Part shown: positions 45,179 through 54,464 of the stretch, in pieces
How positions within the stretch are numbered: position 1 is the first letter of the stretch
How the letters are laid out: the number at the start of each line of letters is the position of its first letter
Assembly: GCA_946480915.1 (NCBI GenBank)
Contig: CAMLLO010000029.1
Location: 1-58,148, forward strand
From: an uncultured Sphingobacteriaceae bacterium
GTDB lineage: Bacteria > Bacteroidota > Bacteroidia > Sphingobacteriales > Sphingobacteriaceae
Direction of reading: 5' to 3'
Length of the DNA stretch: 58,148 nt
Notes under the pieces: generated by a model
What the model was told of the DNA's origin: nothing
Database searches by the model: none
What the model saw: only the letters and a program-made list of their open reading frames with translations
Program-made: the position numbers and the translations under genes

Positions 45179-46219
45179 TTAAGATTCAACAGAAATACTA
45201 TTCCTCATTCGATAGCGGTTACTGATCACTCTTGCGAAAGCCTCTTCCCAATCTTTTGTAAAACGGGCGATATTAAACCGTTCGAGAGCAATTCGCCTTC
45301 CCGCCGAACCCATGTCTCCCGCCAGACTTTTGTGCAACAACAAATCATTCATTCGTTTTTCCAGGTACTGGATGTCTGTGTGAATATAGCCCGACACTCC
45401 ATTTTGTATTACCGAAACCAGTTCGGTTGTTGCAAGGCTAATAACGGGCATCCCAATCATCATTGCTTCGCAAACCGCTAAACCCAAACTTGTAAAGCGA
45501 ATTGGATTAAAGAAAAACCTGTATTGTTTGATGAAATCAGGCACGTCACGATGCTGAAGTTCGCCTAAACCAAGATTCTCTGTTCCTATCCCAATCAAAT
45601 CCAAGGGTACGCTTTCGCGAAGCTTAAGAAAAACATCGAGTCCAAGCCTTCGGCCACGTTTCTGAATATTGTTAATAACCACGATTCCCTTATTAATTTC
45701 GCCGGTGTAGCGGGCGCCGGTGTCTAGCACCCCATGCTCAATGACGCGTGTAGGCGTACGATTATTATCCCACATTAAATGGTTAAAATGTGTTACATGT
45801 ACTAAAAGAACATCAGGGTCGTCCACAACATGTTTGCTATCTGCAGGTGTTTGCCTGGGCGGATCATGTTCAAGGTAAATTCGCGGAAGCTCACGTTGTT
45901 CTGCCGTTAAAATTTCATATTGATCGTTTAGGTAGTTATTATCTGACTGGAATAATATACAATCAAATGCCAGATTCTTCACCTCTTCTACCGGCACTTC
46001 AACCACATTATTTCCAAAGGCCATCGCCTCGCCTCTGCCATAATACCCCACCGATCGATCTTCTCTTATTGGAATATATATGTCGAAATTCCCTTGAGAA
46101 AGGTAATAAAGGTAAGAACCATGCACGTTCCATGTAAAGACTTTGGGGCGTGAATGTATCGCGGGAGAAATTGGCAGATTTTCCATACAATATGTAAGAT
46201 TCTTTCTTAACATATCCAT
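45179..46219 (-). CDS. Glycosyltransferase, GT4-like
   Basis: The 346-residue protein shows a two-domain GT-B layout. The donor-binding half contains GIVVINNIQKRGRRLG, FFNPIRFTSLGLAVCEAMMIGMPVIS (the E-x7-E-like region) and LERFNIARFTKDWEEAF. It has no membrane segment or signal peptide. The N-terminal half (VFTWNVHGSYLYYLSQGNFDIYIPI) is typical of acceptor domains. The substrate is unknown. There are no polysaccharide genes nearby. Confidence 0.82.
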   Translation of the reverse strand: MDMLRKNLTYCMENLPISPAIHSRPKVFTWNVHGSYLYYLSQGNFDIYIPIREDRSVGYYGRGEAMAFGNNVVEVPVEEVKNLAFDCILFQSDNNYLNDQYEILTAEQRELPRIYLEHDPPRQTPADSKHVVDDPDVLLVHVTHFNHLMWDNNRTPTRVIEHGVLDTGARYTGEINKGIVVINNIQKRGRRLGLDVFLKLRESVPLDLIGIGTENLGLGELQHRDVPDFIKQYRFFFNPIRFTSLGLAVCEAMMIGMPVISLATTELVSVIQNGVSGYIHTDIQYLEKRMNDLLLHKSLAGDMGSAGRRIALERFNIARFTKDWEEAFARVISNRYRMRNSISVES

Positions 46220-46362
46220 ATAAGAACGGTTTCTTAATTTTAAAAACCTTTCTCCATCGCTTTGCAGAAAAAATAAATGACCTGATAAAATATTTTAATC
46301 CAGACAGTTAACTGATAATTAGCTTTAATTAAATATTATAGAGGCGGCATGAGTCCTCAAAT

Positions 46363-47241
46363 TTAGACTTTATTCTTTTCGATTAATAACTGGATAATGC
46401 CATCGACCATACCTACCCGGGGTACGAATATTTGCTTTACTCCCGCCCATTTCATTACACTCAGATAAATTTCGCAGGCAGGAATAATAACGTCGGCTCT
46501 ATCCTGATTCAAACCCAGTACTGTTATCCGCTCCTTTAAAGAAAATGAATTCAGGTAGTTGTACATTTCCTTTAACTTTGAAAAGTTTAAAGGCATTCCT
46601 TCCTTCTCCGCAGACATTTTAAAAAGCTTATTGATGTTACCGCCTGTGCCAATTCCAATCAGGTTCGGATATTGCTTGCTATTCACCTTGATCCACTCTT
46701 TGATGTCATCCCAGGATTCGTCTGTATCTGCATTATCCAGCATCCTGACCGTACCAATAGGAAAAGATTTTGAAGCCTTAACTTTTCCTTCGCAAAACAC
46801 CGACAGCTCTGTACTTCCTCCGCCTACATCAATGTACAGATAGTTTTTTTTTCGCTCCAGGGTTTGCTCAATATGACTGGAATAAATAATATTCGCCTCA
46901 CTCTGTCCTTCAACGATCTCGATGTCGATTCCAGATTCAGCTTTAATGCGATTAACCAACTCCGCTCCGTTCTCTGCTTCACGCATAGCCGAAGTTGCGC
47001 AGGCCCGGTAATCTACTACCTTGTAAACATCGATCAGGTTTTTAAAAGCCTGCATTGTTTTTAATAGCTCTTGTGACTTTTTCTCCGATATACATTTATC
47101 CAAAAAAGCATCATCGCCCAAACGAAGTGGCACCCGTATCAGTGTGTTTTTTTTGAAGGAAGTTGCCTTTCCATTCTCGATTATATCAGCAATTAAAAGG
47201 CGAACCGCATTCGAGCCTATATCTATAGCAGCGTATCTCAA
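46363..47241 (-). CDS. Exopolyphosphatase / pppGpp phosphohydrolase family (Ppx/GppA)
   Basis: The 292 residues have the sugar-kinase/actin-type fold of Ppx/GppA: AAIDIGSNAVRLLI, ATSAMREAENG, YIDVGGGSTELSVF and GTGGNINKLF. The length matches the short form without a C-terminal HD domain. It hydrolyses polyphosphate ends and may act on pppGpp. It starts 6 bp after the ppk stop, so polyphosphate synthesis and breakdown are in one operon. Confidence 0.92.
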   Translation of the reverse strand: MRYAAIDIGSNAVRLLIADIIENGKATSFKKNTLIRVPLRLGDDAFLDKCISEKKSQELLKTMQAFKNLIDVYKVVDYRACATSAMREAENGAELVNRIKAESGIDIEIVEGQSEANIIYSSHIEQTLERKKNYLYIDVGGGSTELSVFCEGKVKASKSFPIGTVRMLDNADTDESWDDIKEWIKVNSKQYPNLIGIGTGGNINKLFKMSAEKEGMPLNFSKLKEMYNYLNSFSLKERITVLGLNQDRADVIIPACEIYLSVMKWAGVKQIFVPRVGMVDGIIQLLIEKNKV

Positions 47242-47247
47242 TGGTTT

Positions 47248-49302
47248 TTATCTTTTGTATTTAAGGTAAGTATAAATATCTGTTTGAGCTCTATAGCTCA
47301 TTTTTCCTTTTGGCCTGTATTTATTGTTATTAAAACTGTTAATCTCTCTGGCCTTCGTATTGTCTTTTAACTGAATATCGATAATATCTCGTATTTCCTT
47401 TCGGATGCTTTCATCGAAAATGGGAAAGCCAACCTCCACACGGTGATCAAGATTGCGGGTCATTAAATCCGCAGAAGTCAGAAATATCCGCTCCTGTCCG
47501 CCGTTAGCAAAAATCCATACCCGCGCATGCTCTAAATACTTATCCACTATGCTTATTACCTCAATATTTTCGCTTACGCCTTCTATCCCAGGCACAAGAG
47601 TACACATCCCCCGTATAATTAACTGGATTTTCACCCCCGACGAACTCGCATCGTATAATTTTTGAACCATGTCTTCATCAGCCAGGCTATTCATTTTCAA
47701 AATCATATAAGCGGGTTTGCCATCCTTCGCGTTTTTAATTTCGGTATCAATTAACGCTTCAAATTTGTCCCTTGTTTCCAAAGGAGACACGATTAAGCAT
47801 TTATAATCCTTATAAAAAACCTTTTTATCTAAGCCTTTAAAAAGGTGCTTAAGTTCCTGGGTAATTTCAGGATGAGTGGTAAACAAGCTATGATCGCAGT
47901 AAAGTCTGGCGGTTTTCTCATTAAAATTACCAGTAGCCAGGTTGGCATAATAAGTAACCTTGCCTTTTTCTTTCCTGGTTATCAGACACACTTTCGAATG
48001 GACCTTGTAATCCAATATGCCATAATTAACCTGAACACCGTCTTCCTCCAGGCGCTTCGTCCAATTTATATTATTTTGCTCGTCGAACCGGGCTTTTAGT
48101 TCAACCAGACAATTAACCCGCTTGCCGTTCTTAGCAGCATTAATCAGGGCATTAATTACGCGTGAATTCTCTGCCAGGCGATATAAAGTTATATCAATCT
48201 CAATTACCTTAGGATCGATTGCTGCCTCGCGCAAAAAGTGAATAATATAATCGAACGACTGATAAGGAAGGTTTATCAGGTAATCACGTTTAGCAATCTG
48301 GCTAAAAATACTTTTGCCCATGTCTAATTGAGCAACTTCAAGCGGCGGATCGTTTTTATATTCAAGCTCCTCCCTGCCCACGTTCGGAAAATTGATAAAG
48401 TCTTTAAAATTATGGTACCGGTTTCCCGGGATTAATGCGTCTGTATCCAGATCCAGTTTCTCGACCAGAAATGACAACATATCAAGCGGCATATTATTAT
48501 CGTACAAAAGGCGCATAGGTTTTCCCTTTTTGCGTTTTTGCAGGCTCTTTGTTAAGGTATCGATGAATTTCTCACTCACATTTCTGTCCAGATCCAGTTC
48601 CGCATCACGCGTTAGCTGAATAGAATAGGCTTCAATGGTGTGGTAATCAAAAATGAAATATATGTTATCAAGGCAATACCTTATGGCATCATCCAAAAGG
48701 ATAATAAACTTTAAATTGTTGGTTTCGGGAAGTACGATGAAGCGCTCGAGTCGCTTAGTGGGTATTTCCATCAAACTATAGCGTACTTTTTCGGGCTGAT
48801 CCTTTTTTGTAAACCTTACCAGGAAATAAATTGCACGGTCTTTTAATTCAGGAAAAGGTTTCGATTCATCAAGCATGATCGGCACCAGGGTAGGCAGCAA
48901 TTTATCTCTGAAATATCTTTTTACAAATGCGCCTCTGGCAACATTTAATTGATACTCGTTTATGATGAATATCTTTTCCTGAGCCAGTTCTTTAATAATT
49001 TCATCCTCATAAAGATGATTAAACCGCCGTTCTTGTTTTACAACAATGTTTTTTATCTGCTTGATTATTTTTTTAGGATTGTACCCGAAAATCTCTTTTA
49101 CCTTCGTATTTATATTACTTAAGCGACTAAGTGTGGGTACCCGCACCCGGTAAAATTCATCCAGATTTGACGAAAAAATAGCTAAAAAGCGAATCCGTTC
49201 AATCAAGGGAACCGTTTTATCGGCAGCTTCCTGAAGTACCCGTTCGTTAAAGTACAACCAACTAATTTCCCGGTTTGTAAGCAGTGTTTTTTGCTTAGAC
49301 AT
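47248..49302 (-). CDS. ppk1: Polyphosphate kinase 1
   Basis: Ppk1 makes polyphosphate from ATP. The 684 residues follow the family order: an N domain (NREISWLYFNERVLQEA), head domain, and two catalytic C domains with the autophosphorylated His in DYKVHSKVCLITRKE and the second motif FLTSADLMTRNLDHRVEVGFPI. The length is normal. The start is ATG 49302. A terminator upstream separates it from the basic protein gene at 49404, so ppk1-ppx is its own operon. Confidence 0.96.
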   Translation of the reverse strand: MSKQKTLLTNREISWLYFNERVLQEAADKTVPLIERIRFLAIFSSNLDEFYRVRVPTLSRLSNINTKVKEIFGYNPKKIIKQIKNIVVKQERRFNHLYEDEIIKELAQEKIFIINEYQLNVARGAFVKRYFRDKLLPTLVPIMLDESKPFPELKDRAIYFLVRFTKKDQPEKVRYSLMEIPTKRLERFIVLPETNNLKFIILLDDAIRYCLDNIYFIFDYHTIEAYSIQLTRDAELDLDRNVSEKFIDTLTKSLQKRKKGKPMRLLYDNNMPLDMLSFLVEKLDLDTDALIPGNRYHNFKDFINFPNVGREELEYKNDPPLEVAQLDMGKSIFSQIAKRDYLINLPYQSFDYIIHFLREAAIDPKVIEIDITLYRLAENSRVINALINAAKNGKRVNCLVELKARFDEQNNINWTKRLEEDGVQVNYGILDYKVHSKVCLITRKEKGKVTYYANLATGNFNEKTARLYCDHSLFTTHPEITQELKHLFKGLDKKVFYKDYKCLIVSPLETRDKFEALIDTEIKNAKDGKPAYMILKMNSLADEDMVQKLYDASSSGVKIQLIIRGMCTLVPGIEGVSENIEVISIVDKYLEHARVWIFANGGQERIFLTSADLMTRNLDHRVEVGFPIFDESIRKEIRDIIDIQLKDNTKAREINSFNNNKYRPKGKMSYRAQTDIYTYLKYKR

Positions 49303-49320
49303 TCATATATAAAGTAAAAA

Positions 49321-49344
49321 AGTCCCGGAACAACGACCGGGACT
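49321..49344 (-). terminator. Rho-independent terminator of the basic-protein gene
   Basis: AGTCCCGG pairs with CCGGGACT around an 8-nt loop, followed on the minus strand by TTTTTT. It ends the transcript of the gene at 49404-50033. Confidence 0.88.
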
Positions 49345-49403
49345 GCAAATTGTATATTCTTTTGTTAACTTAATGTTAATTGCAGCCAGTTTTAATAATA
49401 TAA

Positions 49404-50033
49404 TTATTCTGATTTGGTTTCAACAGTTTCAGAACTTTCCTGATTTTCAACAACATTGATTTTATCGGCTTCAGGAGCCTCGGTAACAAGCGGAGCCTCA
49501 GTAGCTTCCATTTTCGGTGCTACAGGTCTTCGTGTTCTTTTTTGTACAGGAGCTTTGGCTTCATCTTTCGATTGCACCGCGGAGCCTGCGGGCACAGATC
49601 TGGTGCGCCGACGTTTTGGTGCTTCCTCAATACTCGAACTTGTTATTTGTGGTGTGCGTCTAACTGCTGGTTTAGCTGCTGGCTTGGCAGCAGCTGCAAC
49701 TTTTTCTGTATGTGAGGGTGGTTTTACAACATCTTTTTTTGAAGCCTTTACGTCGCGTTTGGAAATAACTTTATCTGCTTTTATTCTCTTTCCAACTGAG
49801 AGTTTTTCGCCTTTTTTTGAACTTTTCATCTTTTCGGAAAGCTTTTTAGCGATTTCCTTACTCATCTTTTTTATATCTTTCGCAATTCTTTCAGCATCAT
49901 GACCAAGATTAGAAACAACGTCAAGGAACCGCTCGGCAATACCGCTTTCAAGTTCTTTTTTTGCAACTTTTTTAGCAGATGTATTGGCACCTTTTTTGGC
50001 AGACTTGTTTGATTTTGGTTTAGTTTTTTTCAT
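49404..50033 (-). CDS. Lysine/alanine-rich basic protein (histone H1-like tail)
   Basis: The 209-residue protein is low complexity. A Lys/Ala/Ser N-terminus (KKTKPKSNKSAKKG) leads to a predicted helix around residues 30-75 (IAERFLDVVSNLGHDAERIAKDIKKMSKEI), then an Ala/Pro/Arg linker (AAKPAAKPAVRR) and an acidic end (EAPEADKINVVENQE). The central helix is the only part likely to fold. Basic tails of this kind suggest DNA or polyphosphate binding. It is next to ppk1, which is suggestive but not evidence. It ends in its own terminator. Confidence 0.75.
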   Translation of the reverse strand: MKKTKPKSNKSAKKGANTSAKKVAKKELESGIAERFLDVVSNLGHDAERIAKDIKKMSKEIAKKLSEKMKSSKKGEKLSVGKRIKADKVISKRDVKASKKDVVKPPSHTEKVAAAAKPAAKPAVRRTPQITSSSIEEAPKRRRTRSVPAGSAVQSKDEAKAPVQKRTRRPVAPKMEATEAPLVTEAPEADKINVVENQESSETVETKSE

Positions 50034-50130
50034 AATGTTTTTTACTTAATATAATACATTTCTTTACTAAATTGTTTCACTTTTAAATCTGCCAACATAA
50101 TTTTTAAACTCTCAAATTAATTTATTTCAT

Positions 50131-50622
50131 ATGCCAACCTTTGATATCGTAAGTAAGATAGACAGCCAGACCTTAGATAATGCCTTAAACAACGCAAAAA
50201 AAGAAATCCTTAACAGGTATGATTTTAACACGTCGAAAAGCAGTATCGAACTTGACAAAAAGACGAATGTCATTACCATCGTAACAGAAGATGACATGCG
50301 ACTGAAAGCAATTATAGACTCTATCATATCCCGGATGATGAAGCAACAACTTGACCCGGCTTCATTGGATATGGGTAAAGAAGTTTATGCCTCCGGAAAC
50401 ATGATAAAAAAAGAAATTACCATTAAAGAGGGAATTGAAAAAGAAACTTCTAAAAAAATCATTAAGAAAATAAAGGACAGCGGACTAAAAGTTCAGGCCT
50501 CGATTATGGACGACCAATTGCGGGTGCAAGCAAAAAAAATCGATGATTTACAAGCCGTTATTGCTTTGTGTCGCGGCGAAAATTTCGGACAACCGCTGCA
50601 GTATATTAACATGAGAAATTAA
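50131..50622 (+). CDS. yajQ: YajQ-family nucleotide-binding protein (UPF0234)
   Basis: The 163-residue protein is typical YajQ. The N-terminal MPTFDIVSKID and internal KEITIKEGIEKETSKKIIKKIKDSGLKVQASI and QVRVQAKKIDDLQAVI-like segments match the two ferredoxin-like halves. Some members bind cyclic di-GMP. The start is ATG 50131. It is divergent from the basic-protein gene, and followed 27 bp later by a GNAT acetyltransferase. Confidence 0.95.
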   Translation: MPTFDIVSKIDSQTLDNALNNAKKEILNRYDFNTSKSSIELDKKTNVITIVTEDDMRLKAIIDSIISRMMKQQLDPASLDMGKEVYASGNMIKKEITIKEGIEKETSKKIIKKIKDSGLKVQASIMDDQLRVQAKKIDDLQAVIALCRGENFGQPLQYINMRN

Positions 50623-50649
50623 TAATACCGGCAGATTTTAGACATCACA

Positions 50650-51084
50650 ATGAGCATCACCATCTCGACAGATAAAGCAAAACTAAATATTCCTTTGATT
50701 CATAAATTTCTAAGCGAGGACTCCTACTGGGCGAAGAAAATCCCATTAGATATAGTCGAAAGAGGCATAGAAAACTCTTTAAATTTTGGAGTTTATGATG
50801 GGGAAAAACAAATTGGATACGCACGGGTGATTACAGATTACGCCTCTTTTGCTTATATGGCAGATGTATTTATACTGCAAGAATATCGTGGTAATGGTTT
50901 CTCAAAGCAATTGGTAAAATTCATCCGCGAATATCCAACCTTACAGGGCTTGCGCCGATGGATGCTTGGCACTGCCGATGCCCACACATTGTATCAAAAA
51001 TACGGCTTTAAAGAACTTGCCAATCCCGACCGCTTTCTTGAAATTGCCAACCCTCAAATTTATGAAATCCAGGAATCTGATTAA
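50650..51084 (+). CDS. GNAT-family N-acetyltransferase
   Basis: The 144-residue cytosolic acetyltransferase has the GNAT core: GYARVITDYASFAYMADVFI, then motif A EYRGNGFSKQLV (acetyl-CoA loop RxxGxG-like), and a C-terminal LYQKYGFKEL. The substrate is unknown. Its last 23 bases overlap the start of the acetolactate decarboxylase gene in another frame, so the two are probably in one transcript. Confidence 0.88.
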   Translation: MSITISTDKAKLNIPLIHKFLSEDSYWAKKIPLDIVERGIENSLNFGVYDGEKQIGYARVITDYASFAYMADVFILQEYRGNGFSKQLVKFIREYPTLQGLRRWMLGTADAHTLYQKYGFKELANPDRFLEIANPQIYEIQESD

Positions 51085-51868
51085 GTGTTTCTTTTGTATA
51101 CTATTTGCATTTTGGGTTAAACAAAGCACGGCGCAACACGCAATCAATCCTCAGTACAACAGATTATTTACTGCAGGCTATGCTCATGCTTTTATTGGAG
51201 GTTTATATGATGGATATTACCCTTATAATAAGCTCAAATTAAACGGTGATTTTGGCTTAGGAGCACCGGATAAACTGGACGGCGAACTGATTGTTTTAAA
51301 TGGTAAAGTTTATCAAACTCAGCACACAGGCAAAACTTTCGAGATAAGCAACACCGCATTAACGCCTTATGCTGTTGTAAACTTTTTTAAAGCCGATGCT
51401 AAATATACTTTTAAGAGAAGCATTAGCAGACAAGAGTTATACAGTTATCTGGACAGCATTCTGCCCAACCGAAATGGAATCTACGCGATTCACATACGAG
51501 CGACATTTAAAACCGTAAAAACAAGAGCTTTTCCGCCTGTTTCAAAACCTTACAAGCCACTGGCTGAGATGCTAAGTTTGCAACAATTTTTTAATTTCAA
51601 TACAATAAGAGGCGATTTAGTCGGGTATAAATTACCCGAATATATGGACGGAGCAAATATAACTGGATATCATTTTCATTTCCTTTCTGAAGACAAATCA
51701 TCCGGTGGACATATTATAGATTTTACCGCCGAAAACCTAAGTATAGAAATTGATTCCCTCGACAGTTTTACTGTTGACATCCCGCAGAACGAGGATTTTA
51801 AGAAGTTTGATTTTTCAACAGACCGCCGAGAAGAACTGAAAAGTGTTGAAACCGGTGAAAAGCACTGA
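51062..51868 (+). CDS. Exported alpha-acetolactate decarboxylase
   Basis: The enzyme turns acetolactate into acetoin. From ATG 51062 it starts with a signal peptide (LIKCFFCILFAFWVKQSTAQ). The BudA domain follows: FTAGYAHAFIGGLYDG, FGLGAPDKLDGELIVLNGKVYQT in part, HIRATFKTVKTRAFPP with a metal His-like position, and GYHFHFLSEDKSSGGHIIDF with the H-x-H...H zinc ligands. Most characterised enzymes are cytosolic, although secreted ones are known (for example in Brevibacillus). The frame runs upstream to 50966 inside the GNAT gene, but that part does not look like the family. Confidence 0.86.
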   Translation: MKSRNLIKCFFCILFAFWVKQSTAQHAINPQYNRLFTAGYAHAFIGGLYDGYYPYNKLKLNGDFGLGAPDKLDGELIVLNGKVYQTQHTGKTFEISNTALTPYAVVNFFKADAKYTFKRSISRQELYSYLDSILPNRNGIYAIHIRATFKTVKTRAFPPVSKPYKPLAEMLSLQQFFNFNTIRGDLVGYKLPEYMDGANITGYHFHFLSEDKSSGGHIIDFTAENLSIEIDSLDSFTVDIPQNEDFKKFDFSTDRREELKSVETGEKH

Positions 51869-51888
51869 TTGAGGCAAAATAATTTAAA

Positions 51889-52575
51889 TCAATTCAAGTT
51901 AAACTTCTCCTGGGGCTGGGGCCGAGTTATAACCTTCGAGCTTACAACCAACACCGTTATCATTGTTCCGATGGCAATGGCAAGAACTAGTTGCAGATCC
52001 GACAGAAAATTCGAAGTGGCTACAATTCCTTTAGTATCATTCACTAATTTTCCGCCAACGGCCGACTGGATTGTTGTGAGATCAGATAACTGACCTATGG
52101 TAGTTTCAAGGGACGGTCGGCCCAGCTTTTCATATAACTTTAATGCTTCAGGCTTTTTATTATGCTCACTGAGGGATAATATATCATTTTCAATAGAAGA
52201 ATACTGCCGAACCTGCTCCTTAAACTTCTTGAGAAACACTGATTCTTCTTTTACCAGATACGTCTTTTCGTATTTGCTAATTAATGCAAATATTTCCTTG
52301 TCATATTTATGCAAAGTAGACCTAAGCTGCCCGGTATTTTGGTCGTCTGTGAAAAGAAACTTTTCAATTGCTAATTGCCTGTGGTGGAAATTATTAGACA
52401 AATAAAACATGTCAGTCGCGGGGATTAGCCTGTCGCTGTAAATAGAATTTACAGAACGATTTATATCTGATATGTTTTTTTGAAGAATTAGATTGAATAA
52501 TACGACCAAAAGCATCACCAAACCCAGCAATACAGCTACCTTTAGCTTTTGCTGAATAACAAAAGTCCACTTCAT
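51889..52575 (-). CDS. Membrane protein with four-helix-bundle sensory domain
   Basis: The 228 residues have a transmembrane segment at each end: residues 12-30 (VAVLLGLVMLLVVLFNLIL) and about 195-215 (LQLVLAIAIGTMITVLVVS). Between them is a long helical extracytoplasmic region typical of MCP-type four-helix-bundle domains. There is no HAMP, kinase or methyl-accepting domain, so it is a sensor module alone, possibly truncated. It converges with the acetolactate decarboxylase gene. Confidence 0.75.
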   Translation of the reverse strand: MKWTFVIQQKLKVAVLLGLVMLLVVLFNLILQKNISDINRSVNSIYSDRLIPATDMFYLSNNFHHRQLAIEKFLFTDDQNTGQLRSTLHKYDKEIFALISKYEKTYLVKEESVFLKKFKEQVRQYSSIENDILSLSEHNKKPEALKLYEKLGRPSLETTIGQLSDLTTIQSAVGGKLVNDTKGIVATSNFLSDLQLVLAIAIGTMITVLVVSSKVITRPQPQEKFNLN

Positions 52576-52651
52576 AACCTGTTCTTTTAATTTAGATAAA
52601 TATCGAAAATTCTGCCATCATAAACCAGTGATTCTCATCACCCGTAAACAA

Positions 52652-52855
52652 TTACCAGGAACTAATTTCCGACACTTCCAGGGCCTTCCAATTTCCACCC
52701 TCATCTTTGCAAAAATTAACGACATAGGTATGGGCTGTTCCATGTTCATCATCCATATCAACCGTTACATCCAGGCGGTTATCTTTCATCGCCTTTAAAT
52801 CTTTCTCTTCTTTAGATGCACGTTCGATTATCGCTTCGTCTGTATGTGATCTCAT
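52652..52855 (-). CDS. Small soluble protein, unknown
   Basis: This is a 67-residue frame from ATG 52855, with acidic/basic alternation (EEKDLKAMKDNRLDVTVDMDDEHG in part) and a beta-like second half (TYVVNFCKDEGGNWKALEV). I do not know the family. The frame extends to 52882 but the inner ATG looks better. It is divergent from the deaminase gene. Confidence 0.55.
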   Translation of the reverse strand: MRSHTDEAIIERASKEEKDLKAMKDNRLDVTVDMDDEHGTAHTYVVNFCKDEGGNWKALEVSEISSW

Positions 52856-52938
52856 TTCGCAGATTTTATAATAACCCAACAATTGCGTTATTTAGAAGTT
52901 TGACTAAAACAGTACCTGTTATTTAATTAGGTTTGTTT

Positions 52939-53373
52939 ATGGATGAATTTATGCGATTAGCCATTGAAGAGGCAAAAAAAGGTTTGGCCGAAGGCGGTAT
53001 TCCAATCGGTTCTGTTCTGATAAAAGATGGAAAACTAGTGGCCAGCGGCCATAATAAACGGGTTCAGGAAGACAACCCGATTCTACATGGCGAAATGGAT
53101 TGCCTGAACAATGCCGGACGAATCGGCAGCTATCGTGATACAGTAATCTACTCCACTCTAATGCCCTGCTATATGTGTGCAGGCACGATTGTGCAATTTA
53201 AAATCCCAAAAGTTATCGTTGGCGAATCAAAAACTTTTAGCGGAGCTAAAGAATTTATGGAAGCGCATGGGGTGCAGGTTATCGATTTAAATTTACCGGA
53301 ATGTATAGAAATGATGGAAGATTTTATTCAAGAGAAACCCGAACTATGGAATGAAGACATTATGGAACTGTAG
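52939..53373 (+). CDS. Zinc-dependent nucleoside/cytosine deaminase family protein
   Basis: This 144-residue enzyme of the cytidine-deaminase-like superfamily has the zinc ligands and catalytic Glu in HGEMDC and PCYMCAG. The C-terminal WNEDI and LPECIEMMEDFI resemble yeast-type cytosine deaminase more than TadA. It probably deaminates cytosine or guanine-like bases (inference). ATG 52939 is preferred over a TTG at 52933. Confidence 0.88.
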   Translation: MDEFMRLAIEEAKKGLAEGGIPIGSVLIKDGKLVASGHNKRVQEDNPILHGEMDCLNNAGRIGSYRDTVIYSTLMPCYMCAGTIVQFKIPKVIVGESKTFSGAKEFMEAHGVQVIDLNLPECIEMMEDFIQEKPELWNEDIMEL

Positions 53374-53412
53374 ATAAAAAAATCTCGAAAACTTTGCACA
53401 GATTATGTAAAA

Positions 53413-53946
53413 CTACTGCTTCAAAATAGTTTTCAAACTCAACTTTCTCGGCGATTTATCAGCTACTATCGGTTTATAATTAAAAAGAGTTATCAAGAAA
53501 GTTTTATTGTCAAACTCGTCCGTCGTTACTTCAAAATTAACCTTCAGGCTGCCTTTAGTATAGTTGGAATTTTCGCTTATACTATCAGTATTACTCCTTA
53601 CAAATTCCTCATCAATCATTTGTTTCCTGAACTTTTGAAATTCTGCTCGTTCGTAGGTGGTATACCTCACAAAAGATTTGCTGATTTCTTTATTAAAAAC
53701 CCCTTTTGCAACGATCTTCGCTGTGCCGATCGTTTTTTTCTTGTTAGAAAAAGTATAAATCATTCCTGCCGTATCAAGGATCGTTTTTTTGGATACAAAA
53801 GAATAGCCTGTTAAAAAAAGACTTTCTTCCGTTTCATCCAAAGAGGAATTAAGCATCAGATTTAATTGTTCCAGCGAAAGCCGTTGTGCTTTACAAACCG
53901 AGCATACACTTAATATTATCACCAGCAGAACTAACTTTCTCATCAC
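53413..53946 (-). CDS. Secreted protein, unknown
   Basis: The 177-residue protein has a clear signal peptide (residues 1-21, KLVLLVIILSVCSVCKAQ). The rest is beta-rich with LTGYSFVSKKTILDT, GTAKIVAKGVF and LKVNFEVTTDEFDNKTFLITLFNYK. I do not recognise the family. It is probably periplasmic or at the surface. It converges with the deaminase gene and is followed on the other strand by a lipoprotein gene. Confidence 0.7.
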   Translation of the reverse strand: MMRKLVLLVIILSVCSVCKAQRLSLEQLNLMLNSSLDETEESLFLTGYSFVSKKTILDTAGMIYTFSNKKKTIGTAKIVAKGVFNKEISKSFVRYTTYERAEFQKFRKQMIDEEFVRSNTDSISENSNYTKGSLKVNFEVTTDEFDNKTFLITLFNYKPIVADKSPRKLSLKTILKQ

Positions 53947-54069
53947 AGCTAAAATAAGAGAAAATAATTTAGGGACAAATTTAGGTCTCCGCCGGACTCC
54001 TGTTAATAAACATACGCATTCTCATGAAAACAAGCTCGTAGGGATGGTGTTTGACATTAAATATCTGTC

Positions 54070-54456
54070 ATGAAAAATTACATCAGTAAAGCGGGCCTTT
54101 GTATTTCCATTATTGCTACTTTATTATCCTCCTGCAGCCGGGATGTTAAAGAAGATATTGCGAAGAAATGGCAGCTTAGTGATATTGAAACTGAAACTAA
54201 GCTAACAGATTCGCTTAAAGATGCCATTTTATTAAGCTCCACTTTTCAGTTTACAGAAGACGGGCATTACACCACTTCTGGAGGCATCGGCGCAGATCAA
54301 GGAACATACACGCTCGATAAAGAAGGCAAAACATTATCTACCATTTCATCCACAGGGAGAAACAGTGATGTCTATACAATTAAAGATCTTGATGATGATA
54401 AACTGGTTTTATTCAGCAATGGAAGAACTATTACACTAAGTGCAGTAAGACAATGA
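54070..54456 (+). CDS. Lipoprotein with lipocalin-like beta barrel
   Basis: The 128 residues start with a lipoprotein signal peptide (ISIIATLLSSC, lipobox Cys at residue 22). The mature part has the lipocalin-like pattern common in Bacteroidota: KKWQLSDIE near its start, FQFTEDGHYTTSG and GTYTLDKEGKTLS. It is probably anchored in the outer or inner membrane facing the periplasm. No ligand can be named. Confidence 0.8.
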   Translation: MKNYISKAGLCISIIATLLSSCSRDVKEDIAKKWQLSDIETETKLTDSLKDAILLSSTFQFTEDGHYTTSGGIGADQGTYTLDKEGKTLSTISSTGRNSDVYTIKDLDDDKLVLFSNGRTITLSAVRQ

Positions 54457-54464
54457 GTTCTTAC

